A stretch of DNA of 64,000 nt, from the NCBI RefSeq assembly GCF_000423625.1, contig NZ_AUII01000026.1, positions 1 through 64,000 on the forward strand, given 5' to 3'. Shown here piece after piece: positions 55,278 to 64,000 of this stretch (position 1 is the first letter of the stretch; each line of letters begins with the position of its first letter). The DNA is from Pseudonocardia asaccharolytica DSM 44247 = NBRC 16224 (GTDB lineage Bacteria; Actinomycetota; Actinomycetes; Mycobacteriales; Pseudonocardiaceae). The notes below the pieces were generated by a model, which saw nothing but the letters and a program-made list of their open reading frames with translations, searched no databases and had not been told where the DNA came from. A program made the translations under genes and the position numbers.

Positions 55278-55610
55278 ATGGATCTCATGACCTCGGTGCC
55301 GTCCGACCTCGCCCTGCCGCATCCGCAGCGGGCCGAGATGCGGATCGAAGCCGTGCTGCACGCGCTGGCCGATCCGGTGCGCCTGACGATCGTCCGCGCC
55401 CTCGCCCGCGCTCCGCAGGGCATCTCCTGTGGCGCGGTGAACCTCCCGGTCAGCAAGTCGACGGTGACCCACCACATGCGGATCCTGCGCGAGGCCGGGG
55501 TGATCCGCACCCAGCCGGTGGGCACCTCGCGGATCAGCACGCTGCGTCGCGACGACCTCGACGCGCTCTACCCCGGACTGCTCGACGGGGTGCTCGCCGC
55601 CGAGCGCTGA
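55278..55610 (+). CDS. ArsR-family winged-helix regulator
   Basis: 110 residues. The HTH region is [20 protein letters not shown] with the recognition part [19 protein letters not shown]. The metal-binding ELCVCD motif of ArsR/SmtB is absent; the segment reads [16 protein letters not shown] with a single cysteine, so it may sense a non-metal ligand. It is divergent from the MFS pump and likely represses it. Its last 43 bases overlap the convergent murI 3' end. A later Met (MTSVPS) is an alternative start. Confidence 0.85.
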   Translation: MDLMTSVPSDLALPHPQRAEMRIEAVLHALADPVRLTIVRALARAPQGISCGAVNLPVSKSTVTHHMRILREAGVIRTQPVGTSRISTLRRDDLDALYPGLLDGVLAAER

Positions 55611-56422
55611 AGGTCGAGCGCGCCCACCACCGGCCCGATGTCCGGGCCGAGGAAGCGCCGGCCGAGACGGCGGAACGGCTCCGGGTCGCCCGTGGCGAGA
55701 AACTCGTGCGGGCCGGGCGGCGGATCCTCGAGCGGGTCCCGGGCCAGGTCGCTCGCCATCAGCGTGCGGACGACGTCCTTGGCGGTCTCGTCGGCGCTGG
55801 AGACCAGCGTCACCTCCGGTCCCAGCACGATCTGCAGCACCCCGGTGAGCAGCGGATAGTGCGTGCAGCCGAGGACGACGGTGTCGACCTGGGCCCGTTG
55901 CAGCGGTTCGAGGTAGCTCTGGGCCAGCCCGAGGATCTGCCGGCCGCTGGTCATGCCGCGCTCGACGAAATCGACGAAGCGGGGGCACGCCACGGCGGTC
56001 ACCGCGACGTCGGGGGCCGCGGCGAACGCATCGGTATAGGCGCCCGAGGCGACCGTCGCCCGCGTGCCGATGACGCCGATCCGCCCATTCCTGGTGGCGG
56101 CGACAGCGCGCCGCACCGCGGGCAGCACGACTTCGACGACCGGCACCGGATAGCGCTCGCGGGCGTCGGCCAGACACGCCGCCGACGCCGTGTTGCACGC
56201 GATGACGAGCAGCTTCACCCCACGGTCGGCCAGCTCGTCGCCGATCGCGAGCGCGTGCCTGCGGATGTCGGCGATGCGCAGCGGCCCGTAGGGACCGTTC
56301 GCGGTGTCGCCGACGTACACGACCTGCTCGGCGGGCAGCTGGTCGATCACCGCCCGGGCCACGGTGAGGCCACCGACGCCCGAGTCGAAGATGCCGATGG
56401 GCGCGTCGCGGTCGGGCTCCAT
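55568..56422 (-). CDS. murI: Glutamate racemase
   Basis: 284 residues. [17 protein letters not shown] is the family opening, and the two catalytic cysteines lie in VIACNTASA and LGCTHYPLL. It makes D-glutamate for peptidoglycan. ATG 56422 overlaps the rhomboid stop (ATGA). The tail after about residue 265 ([13 protein letters not shown]) is encoded within the convergent arsR gene and is probably not conserved. The order rhomboid-murI matches mycobacteria. Confidence 0.94.
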   Translation of the reverse strand: MEPDRDAPIGIFDSGVGGLTVARAVIDQLPAEQVVYVGDTANGPYGPLRIADIRRHALAIGDELADRGVKLLVIACNTASAACLADARERYPVPVVEVVLPAVRRAVAATRNGRIGVIGTRATVASGAYTDAFAAAPDVAVTAVACPRFVDFVERGMTSGRQILGLAQSYLEPLQRAQVDTVVLGCTHYPLLTGVLQIVLGPEVTLVSSADETAKDVVRTLMASDLARDPLEDPPPGPHEFLATGDPEPFRRLGRRFLGPDIGPVVGALDLQRSAASTPSSSPG

Positions 56423-57057
56423 CAGGCGGTGAGCCCAGCAGAGACGCGCCGATCGGCCCGCGCGACGATCCAGGCCGCGAGCAGCCCCGCCAGCGCCCCG
56501 AACAGATGGGCCTGCCAGGAGACGCCCGGCTGGCCCGGAAACACCCCGAACAGCAGCCCGCCCCAGAGGGCGAAGAGCACGACGGCGAACAGGATCTGTT
56601 TGACGCTGCGCGCGAAGAAGCCGCGGGCCAGCAGGAAGACCAACCACCCGAAGATCACCCCGGACATGCCGATCGTGGTGTAGCCCGACGGGCCGAGCAG
56701 CCACACGCCCAGCCCGCTGAGCAGCCAGATCAGCGCCGTGACCGCGATGAACTGCCCGATCCCCCCGGCCATCACGAGAAACCCGAAGATCAGGAACGGC
56801 AGCGTGTTGGCGATCAGGTGCCCCCAGCCCCCGTGCAGCAGCGGGGCGAACGCCACCCCGTCGAGCCCGGAGACCTCCCGCGGGAGGATCCCGCCGTCGT
56901 AGTCCAGCCGCAGGCTGGTCACCTGGTCGACGAACTCGATCAGGTAGAGCAGCCCGGTGAACACCAGCATCGTGGTCAGTGCCGCCATGGGCGCCGGCGG
57001 GAACACACGGGCGAGTGAGCGCCGGGGGATCTGCGCCGGCGGCACGGGAGCTGCCAT
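56422..57057 (-). CDS. Rhomboid-family intramembrane serine protease
   Basis: 211 residues, about six helices. The serine lies in [15 protein letters not shown] (GMSG in place of GxSG) and the histidine partner in [14 protein letters not shown]. The loop [18 protein letters not shown] is characteristic. It cleaves membrane proteins within the bilayer; targets are unknown. ATG 57057 (MAAPVPPAQ) is preferred over a start 20 codons upstream. It stands between cysM and murI as in M. tuberculosis (Rv1337). Its 5' side contains two palindromes. Confidence 0.88.
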   Translation of the reverse strand: MAAPVPPAQIPRRSLARVFPPAPMAALTTMLVFTGLLYLIEFVDQVTSLRLDYDGGILPREVSGLDGVAFAPLLHGGWGHLIANTLPFLIFGFLVMAGGIGQFIAVTALIWLLSGLGVWLLGPSGYTTIGMSGVIFGWLVFLLARGFFARSVKQILFAVVLFALWGGLLFGVFPGQPGVSWQAHLFGALAGLLAAWIVARADRRVSAGLTA

Positions 57058-57128
57058 GCCATCGAGACTACGCGGAAGGCCCCGCTTCGAGCTGCCTCCG
57101 GTGCGCCGCTCCGCCACACGCCCGAGGC

Positions 57129-57195
57129 CGTTATGGCTCCATAACGCGCACCCAAGGCGAGGCCCGGGAACGTTGTGGAGCCATAACGTTCCCGG
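57129..57195 (+). repeat. Two TTATGG-type palindromes between cysM and rhomboid
   Basis: Unit 4, CGTTATGG-CT-CCATAACG (57129-57146), is a perfect 18-bp palindrome. Unit 5 (57164-57195) has 15-bp arms CCGGGAACGTTGTGG with one G-T pair around AG. Unit 5 ends 6 bases from the cysM stop and could terminate it. They are the same family as the three units near 26.2 kb. Confidence 0.85.
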
Positions 57196-57201
57196 ACGGC
57201 C

Positions 57202-59009
<1,808 letters not shown>

Positions 59010-59077
59010 CCCCTCAGGGTACGGGCCCGAGCCGACGAACGGCGAACGGTGCCGGTAGGACTCACACCCAGCGGGGC

Positions 59078-59629
59078 TCACCGGAGCTGCATCCGCGACT
59101 GCACCAGTGCGTCCTGGACGAACGTCAACCACTGGTACACCCCGAGATGGGCCGAGCGCGCGTCGTCGGGCGGCAACTCCTCGGGCAGATCCTCGGTGAC
59201 GTCGAGCGCGGTGCCCAGCGCCAGTCGAACGTCGTTGAGCGCCGCCAGCCAGGCATCGGCCTGCTCGACGGTGAGCTCGACTCGGCCGCCGTGCTCCGGG
59301 AGCGTCTCGAGCACGACCGCGGACGCGGCCTCCTTGGCCTCGATCAGCGCAGGCTCGTGCAACGAGCGCAGGGCGGCCGAGAGGTTGGCGTCATCCCGGG
59401 AGAAATCGGGCAGCAACCGCGCGAGCACCCGGTCCTCCGGCCCCGCCGAGGGGCCGATCCGCATCCCGGTGAGCTCACCGAGCTCGTCGGCCGGGTTCTC
59501 CGCGGTGCGCGCCGCCAGCATCTGACGTACCTCGCCGATGAGCCCGCGCAGTACCGCGGCCTCCTGCACCTCCATCGTGGCCACCAACCGGGCCTTCGCG
59601 CCGCGTCCCGAACGCTTCCAACCGTTCAT
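59078..59629 (-). CDS. DUF2017 protein
   Basis: 183 residues, mostly helical: RLVATMEVQEAAVLRGLIGE, GELTGMRIGPSAGPEDRVLA, RVELTVEQADAWLAALNDVR and LGVYQWLTFVQDALVQSRM. DUF2017 is an actinobacterial family that almost always lies between clpS and mec, as here (Rv1332 position). A regulatory role is sometimes suggested but not shown. ATG 59629 starts two bases before the clpS stop region ends (3 bases apart), so they are co-translated. Confidence 0.9.
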   Translation of the reverse strand: MNGWKRSGRGAKARLVATMEVQEAAVLRGLIGEVRQMLAARTAENPADELGELTGMRIGPSAGPEDRVLARLLPDFSRDDANLSAALRSLHEPALIEAKEAASAVVLETLPEHGGRVELTVEQADAWLAALNDVRLALGTALDVTEDLPEELPPDDARSAHLGVYQWLTFVQDALVQSRMQLR

Positions 59630-59631
59630 GG

Positions 59632-59928
59632 TCAGGTGCGCTGCATGGTGGCCCAGAGACCGGCGGCATGCAGTTTCGCCACGTCGGTCTCGATCTTCTC
59701 CTTGTCGCCGGACGACACCGCCGCTTTCCCCTTGTGGTGCACGTCGAGCATCAGCGCCGTCGCCTTGGGCTCGGGGTAGCCGAACAGCTTCTGCAGCACG
59801 TAGGTCACGTACGACATCAGGTTGACCGGGTCGTTCCAGACGATGGCCTGCCACGGCGTTTGGGCAGTACCGGACTCGTCGATGACCGGATCCACCTTTC
59901 TGGTGGACGAGGGCATTGGCGCGGTCAT
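59632..59928 (-). CDS. clpS: ATP-dependent Clp protease adaptor ClpS
   Basis: 98 residues. The adaptor core is [20 protein letters not shown], followed by [20 protein letters not shown] and the end [12 protein letters not shown]. It binds substrates with N-degron residues and passes them to ClpC/ClpA. ATG 59928 ([11 protein letters not shown]) is chosen; a longer form to 59964 is unlikely. It opens the clpS-DUF2017-mec-cysO-cysM-rhomboid-murI block and is divergent from pncB. Confidence 0.94.
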   Translation of the reverse strand: MTAPMPSSTRKVDPVIDESGTAQTPWQAIVWNDPVNLMSYVTYVLQKLFGYPEPKATALMLDVHHKGKAAVSSGDKEKIETDVAKLHAAGLWATMQRT

Positions 59929-59984
59929 GGGTCCATGGTGGCATCTGCCGCCGCGGCGGTGCACGGCACATAGGCTGATCTCCC

Positions 59985-61280
59985 ATGAGCGGTATCCCGG
60001 GGTCGGCCAGTACCGCCCTGCTCACCGACCGTTACGAGCTGACGATGGTGGCGGCCGCGCTCGCGGACGGCACGGCGGAGCGGCGGTGCGTCTTCGAGGT
60101 CTTCGCCCGCAGGCTGCCCGAAGGCCGCCGGTACGGCGTCGTCGCCGGAACCGGCCGGCTGCTGGCGGCGCTGGCCGACTTCCGCTTCGGGGCGGCCGAG
60201 CTCGACCAGCTCGCCGGCGTGGTCGACGCGACGACCCTGGACTGGCTGTCGCGCTATCGCTTCCGCGGCGACATCGACGGCTATCCCGAGGGCGAGCTCT
60301 ACTTCCCCGGCTCCCCGATCCTCACGGTGACCGGCACGTTCGCCGACGCGGTGGTGCTGGAGACCCTGGTGCTCTCGGTGCTCAACCACGACAGCGCCAT
60401 CGCCTCGGCGGCCGCCCGGATGGTCACCGCGGCCGGCAACCGGCCGCTGATCGAGATGGGGTCGCGGCGCACCCACGAGATATCGGCCGTCGCCGCCGCG
60501 CGCGCCGCCTACCTCGCGGGCTTCGAGGCCACCTCCAACCTGGAGGCCGGTCGCCACTACGGCATCCCGACCGCGGGCACCGCGGCGCATGCGTTCGTGC
60601 TGCTGCACGACGACGAATGCGACGCCTTCCGCAGCCAGGTCGCCGCGCTGGGATCGAAGACGACGCTGCTGGTCGACACCTACGACATCCGGCGCGGCAT
60701 CGAGAACGCCGTCGCCGTCGCGGGCACCGAGCTCGACTCCATCCGCATCGACTCCGGGGATCTGGGCGTGATGGCGCAGCAGGCCCGGGAGCAGCTCGAC
60801 GCGCTGGGCGCGATCAACACCCGGATCGTGGTCTCCGGCGACCTCGACGAGTACGCCATCGCGTCGCTGCGCGCCGAGCCGGCCGACCACTACGGCGTCG
60901 GCACCTCGGTCGTCACCGGCTCCGGCGCGCCGACCGCCGGCATGGTCTACAAACTCGTCGAGGTGGATGGCAGGCCGGTCGCCAAGCGCAGCGCGGCGAA
61001 ACGGTCCCGCGGCGGACGGAAGTCGGCGCTGCGCCGCCACAAGCCGACCGGCACCGCGATCGAGGAGGTCGTGTACCCGCACGCGACGCCGCCGCCGATC
61101 GGGCCGAACGACCGGGTCCTCTCGGTGCCGCTGGTGCGCGGCGGCGAGCCGGTCGCCGGCCTGCCCACCCTGGAGCAGGGCCGGGACCGGCTGCGCGCCG
61201 CGCTGGTGTCCGTACCGTGGGAGGGACTCAAGCTCTCCCAGGGCGAACCAGCGATCCCCACCGTCTTCGAAGGAGCATGA
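59985..61280 (+). CDS. pncB: Nicotinate phosphoribosyltransferase
   Basis: 431 residues. [20 protein letters not shown] is the usual N-terminus; the catalytic histidine region is [20 protein letters not shown], and [20 protein letters not shown] and [13 protein letters not shown] follow. It makes nicotinate mononucleotide from nicotinate and PRPP. Its stop overlaps the pncA start (ATGA), so amide removal and ribosylation are coupled. Divergent from clpS, as pncB1 is in M. tuberculosis. Confidence 0.94.
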   Translation: MSGIPGSASTALLTDRYELTMVAAALADGTAERRCVFEVFARRLPEGRRYGVVAGTGRLLAALADFRFGAAELDQLAGVVDATTLDWLSRYRFRGDIDGYPEGELYFPGSPILTVTGTFADAVVLETLVLSVLNHDSAIASAAARMVTAAGNRPLIEMGSRRTHEISAVAAARAAYLAGFEATSNLEAGRHYGIPTAGTAAHAFVLLHDDECDAFRSQVAALGSKTTLLVDTYDIRRGIENAVAVAGTELDSIRIDSGDLGVMAQQAREQLDALGAINTRIVVSGDLDEYAIASLRAEPADHYGVGTSVVTGSGAPTAGMVYKLVEVDGRPVAKRSAAKRSRGGRKSALRRHKPTGTAIEEVVYPHATPPPIGPNDRVLSVPLVRGGEPVAGLPTLEQGRDRLRAALVSVPWEGLKLSQGEPAIPTVFEGA

Positions 61281-61834
61281 GCATGCGCGCTTTGATCATC
61301 GTCGACGTGCAGAACGACTTCTGCGAGGGTGGTTCGCTCGCCGTCATCGGCGGCGCGGCGGTGGCCGCGGCGATATCGGAGTACGTGCGCGGCGCCGGGT
61401 ACGACCACGTCGTCGCCACCCGCGACCACCACATCGATCCGGGGGCGCACTTCTCCGACCACCCCGACTACGTCGACAGCTGGCCGCCGCACTGCCGCGC
61501 AGGCACCCCCGGCGCCTCGTTCCATCCGGCGCTGGATGTGGCACCGGTCGAGGCCGTGTTCGGCAAGGGCGAGTACTCCGCCGCCTACTCCGGGTTCGAG
61601 GGCGTCGAGCCCGGCGGCCGGTCGCTGGCCGGCTGGCTGCGCGACCGGGGCGTCGACGCCGTCGACGTCGTGGGCATCGCCACCGACCACTGCGTCCGGG
61701 CCACCGCGCTCGACGCCGCCGCCGCGGAGTTCGCCACAACCGTGCTGCTGGACTACTGCGCCGCCGTCGCCCCGGACACCGCCGCGTGGGCCCTCGACCA
61801 ACTCCGCACGTCCGGGATCACCGTGCGTGCGTAA
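61277..61834 (+). CDS. pncA: Nicotinamidase (pyrazinamidase-like)
   Basis: 185 residues of the isochorismatase fold. The catalytic triad is Asp in IIVDVQNDF, Lys in FGKGEYSA and Cys in ATDHCVRATALDA; the metal-binding residues lie in RDHHIDPGAHFSDH. It turns nicotinamide to nicotinate for PncB. ATG 61277 overlaps pncB; Met at 61283 is an alternative. The end TVRA and stop TAA are encoded by palindrome copy 5, so the original C-terminus may have been slightly changed. Confidence 0.95.
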   Translation: MSMRALIIVDVQNDFCEGGSLAVIGGAAVAAAISEYVRGAGYDHVVATRDHHIDPGAHFSDHPDYVDSWPPHCRAGTPGASFHPALDVAPVEAVFGKGEYSAAYSGFEGVEPGGRSLAGWLRDRGVDAVDVVGIATDHCVRATALDAAAAEFATTVLLDYCAAVAPDTAAWALDQLRTSGITVRA

Positions 61835-61862
61835 CAGTGTTAGAACACTGTTACGCACGCAC
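61823..61862 (+). repeat. 40-bp palindromic element, copy 5 (AG centre)
   Basis: Perfect palindrome with arm GTGCGTGCGTAACAGTGTT. Compared with the consensus, one base in each arm is changed in compensating fashion (A to C on the left, T to G on the right), so pairing is kept. It gives the pncA stop codon and ends 9 bases before the convergent thioesterase stop. Confidence 0.93.
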
Positions 61863-61871
61863 AGGCCTCGC

Positions 61872-62765
61872 CTATCTGCGCATTCGGTACTTCTCGAACG
61901 CGCTGGCCAGCTCGATCTGGTTGCCGTCGGTGGCGGCCGCGTGCGCCCCGACGGCGTCGGCCAGCCCGACGCAGCGCGGGCCGAGGAACAGCCCGCATCC
62001 GTAACGCACCGAGGTCTCGTCGACGCCGAGGACGCCGACTCGCAGCTCGTAGACCGCCGGATAGACCACCTCGGCCAGATACTGCACCGACAGCGAGCTG
62101 GGCGAGAGCCCGTCCAGCGGACCGCCGAGCGGATAGCCGAGCACATCGAGGTGCAGCTCGGCCAGCGCGTCGAGGTACCAGCCGGCCAGCGCGACGTTAT
62201 TGGCGTGCCGGTTGGTGTCCAGGTCGGTGAAGCGGGTGCGGATGTCGAGCCGGAACGGGTAGGCCTCGCGGACCAGGCGGGCCGGGTCCCGCTCGACACG
62301 TCTCCCGGGGATGGCCGGCACGGTCAGCTCACGCAGCCGCTCGCGCACGGCGGGCGGCAGCGGGCTCGGCCCGCCGTCGGTGACGTGCACGCTCACCGAC
62401 TCACCGACCGCGACGCATTCGTCGGCGGCGAACACGCCGTAGACGTAGTCGAACGAGGACTTGCCGATCCGGCTCACCCCGATGCCGACCCGATAGGACC
62501 GGGCCCAGCGCAGCGGCGCCCGCACGTCGAGCCGGACCGAGGCGAGCAGCCGCCGCACCCCTCCGGCACGGGCCCCGAAGTCGACGCCGGCCGCCTGCTG
62601 TTCCACGACGACCCTGGCGTCCTCGAACCAGCGGATCAGCGCGTCGCGCCCGATTCGCCGGCTCGGGTCGAGGTCGTGGTAGCGCGCCTGCTGCTCGAAC
62701 AGCATGGGGTATTGGGACACCCGATAGCGGGACGGGTCGGTCCGGGCAAGTGCAGCACTGGACAT
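61872..62765 (-). CDS. Double hot-dog acyl thioesterase-like protein
   Basis: 297 residues made of two hot-dog units. The first contains MLFEQQARYHDLDPSRRIGR and the second RTRFTDLDTNRHANNVALAG, with the 4HBT-like Asp/Asn/His pattern. Such proteins cleave acyl-CoA or acyl-ACP. ATG 62765 is set by AAGGAGC upstream; the longer form beginning MEGIEGAR has no ribosome site. It converges with pncA and is divergent from the DinG gene. The substrate chain length is not predictable. Confidence 0.82.
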   Translation of the reverse strand: MSSAALARTDPSRYRVSQYPMLFEQQARYHDLDPSRRIGRDALIRWFEDARVVVEQQAAGVDFGARAGGVRRLLASVRLDVRAPLRWARSYRVGIGVSRIGKSSFDYVYGVFAADECVAVGESVSVHVTDGGPSPLPPAVRERLRELTVPAIPGRRVERDPARLVREAYPFRLDIRTRFTDLDTNRHANNVALAGWYLDALAELHLDVLGYPLGGPLDGLSPSSLSVQYLAEVVYPAVYELRVGVLGVDETSVRYGCGLFLGPRCVGLADAVGAHAAATDGNQIELASAFEKYRMRR

Positions 62766-62922
62766 GCGAGCTCCTTCGATCCCCTCCATGATCGGGGCAT
62801 CCCCTCGGCTCTTCCCCGCGACGGGTGTGCATCACGTGTGAGAGTGGCTACCTTCCAGGCGGCTCGGCCCGTTCCGGCCGGATCGGCCGCGGCCCGCCGG
62901 ACCCGCCGGGTAGCCTCCGTGG

Positions 62923-64000
62923 GTGCCCGCCGCGCTGCCGTCCACCCGCGAGGTCCCCGGCGTGGCCGAGCTGCTCGAGGCCGCCGTCGGTGCGGTCGGC
63001 GGCACCCGCCGAGAAGGTCAGGACGCGATGGCCGCAGCCGTTCGCGCGGCGATCACCAGGGGCGAGCATCTCGCCGTTCAGGCCGGGACGGGCACCGGCA
63101 AGTCGCTGGCCTACCTGGTGCCCTCGATCCGGCACGCAGTGACGAACGACGCCACCGTCGTGGTGTCGACCGCGACGATCGCGCTGCAGCGCCAGCTCGT
63201 CGACCGAGACCTGCCGCGGCTGGCCGAGGCGCTGCGGCCGCTGCTCGGCAGGCCGCCGACGTTCGCGATCCTCAAGGGCCGACGCAACTACCTGTGCCTG
63301 AACCGGCTGCACGGCGACGAGTCGATGATCGACCCCGCCGAGGAGCTGTTCGACCCGTTCGCGATCTCCGCGATGGGGCGCAACGTCAAGCGGCTGCACG
63401 AATGGGCGTCCGACACCGAGACCGGCGACCGGGACGAGCTCGTGCCAGGGGTACCCGACGCGGCGTGGCGGCAGGTGTCGGTGAGCGCCCGCGAGTGCCT
63501 GGGGGTGTCGCGCTGCCCGATCGGTGACGACTGTTTCGCCGAGAAGGCCCGCGCCGCGGCCGGCCGCGCCGACATCGTCGTCACCAACCATGCGCTGCTG
63601 GCCATCGACGCCCTCGAGGACCGGCCGGTGCTGCCCGACCACGACGTGGTCGTGGTCGACGAGGCGCATGAGCTGGTCGCCAGGGTCACCGGTGTGGCGA
63701 CCGCGGAGCTGACCGCGGGCACCGTCGCAGCGGCGGCCCGGCGCTGCACCAAGCTGGTCGACCAGGCGGTCGTCGACCGGCTCGTCGAAGCGGGCGAGGG
63801 CCTCGCGATGGTGCTGGAGGACCTCCCGCCCGCCCGCTGGGACACCCTTCCGACGGCCGCCGCGGGGGCGCTGTCGGTGATCCGCGACACCGCCGCCGCA
63901 TGCCGCCAGGGGCTCGGCGGCGACCGCCGCGAGGATCCCGACGGCGCCGGCAGCCGCAAGGTCGCGCAGGCGCTGCTCGACGAGGTCACCGAAGTGGCCG
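62923..64000 (+). CDS. dinG: DinG-family ATP-dependent DNA helicase, 3'-partial
   Basis: At least 359 residues from GTG 62923; the gene runs off the window. Walker A is AVQAGTGTGKSLAY and the DEAH box is VVVVDEAHEL. Between them four cysteines (YLCLNRL, ECLGVSRCPIGDDCF) form the expected [4Fe-4S] site of the XPD/DinG family, and DIVVTNHALLAID follows. It should unwind DNA 5'-3' at forks, R-loops or damaged sites. The position beyond pncB matches Rv1329c in M. tuberculosis. Confidence 0.9.
   Translation, partial: MPAALPSTREVPGVAELLEAAVGAVGGTRREGQDAMAAAVRAAITRGEHLAVQAGTGTGKSLAYLVPSIRHAVTNDATVVVSTATIALQRQLVDRDLPRLAEALRPLLGRPPTFAILKGRRNYLCLNRLHGDESMIDPAEELFDPFAISAMGRNVKRLHEWASDTETGDRDELVPGVPDAAWRQVSVSARECLGVSRCPIGDDCFAEKARAAAGRADIVVTNHALLAIDALEDRPVLPDHDVVVVDEAHELVARVTGVATAELTAGTVAAAARRCTKLVDQAVVDRLVEAGEGLAMVLEDLPPARWDTLPTAAAGALSVIRDTAAACRQGLGGDRREDPDGAGSRKVAQALLDEVTEVA

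Overview
The window is about 72% GC, with short intergenic gaps, many 4-base start/stop overlaps, frequent GTG starts and a WhiB/SigF/mycofactocin-type gene content. This points to a high-GC actinomycete. The right end (dinG-like, pncB, clpS, mec-cysO-cysM, rhomboid, murI, Rv1339-like hydrolase, rph, rdgB) follows the order known from Mycobacterium tuberculosis Rv1329c-Rv1343c. Together with the catabolic genes this suggests a Pseudonocardiaceae member such as Pseudonocardia; that genus call is inference.

Left part (1-20.9 kb). A RibA-type enzyme with most of its RibB domain deleted is followed by a flavin reductase. Next comes a three-gene operon: an N-terminally extended KAS III, a 1,896-residue single-chain acetyl-CoA carboxylase with the eukaryote-like order BC-BCCP-central-CT, and an acetoacetyl-CoA-reductase-like SDR. 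Together they look able to make malonyl-CoA, condense it and reduce the product. Then come a GH3 glycosidase, a mycofactocin-type SDR and a 4-hydroxybenzoate/protocatechuate block (pobA-pcaH-pcaG) divergent from an IclR regulator. An amidase-SDR-epoxide hydrolase operon, a secreted three-repeat protein with rodlin-like features and a FIST sensor follow.

Middle part (20.9-50 kb). There is a five-gene peptide/nickel-type ABC importer with a palindrome at its promoter, cinA and a STAS protein. The selenocysteine tRNA gene selC lies here, and selD, selA and selB lie 10-15 kb further on. SelD is itself a selenoprotein: an in-frame TGA at residue 19 is followed by a strong hairpin. Between them is a gene set resembling aniline dioxygenase clusters (glutamine synthetase-like ligase, glutamine amidotransferase, Rieske alpha and beta subunits) with a GntR regulator. 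A BM3-like (CYP102-type) P450-reductase fusion is also here. A stress block (STAS, WhiB, RsbW-like kinase, SigF-type sigma), a ferredoxin-reductase-like protein and Bcp follow. A degraded HNH gene abuts an odd class-I tRNA with a UAG anticodon.

Right part (50-64 kb). Housekeeping genes dominate: pcaC, rdgB, rph, a metallo-hydrolase, membrane proteins, an MFS pump with ArsR control, murI, rhomboid, the CysO sulfur-carrier route to cysteine, clpS, pncB-pncA, a thioesterase and the start of a DinG-type helicase.

The window also carries families of near-perfect palindromes placed at gene ends. Five copies of a 40-bp element have an AG/CT centre; three of them supply the stop codon of the gene they follow, and one may supply the start of selB. 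Five copies of a second element share the core TTATGG-AG-CCATAA. One 71-bp inverted repeat provides the stop codons of two convergent genes.
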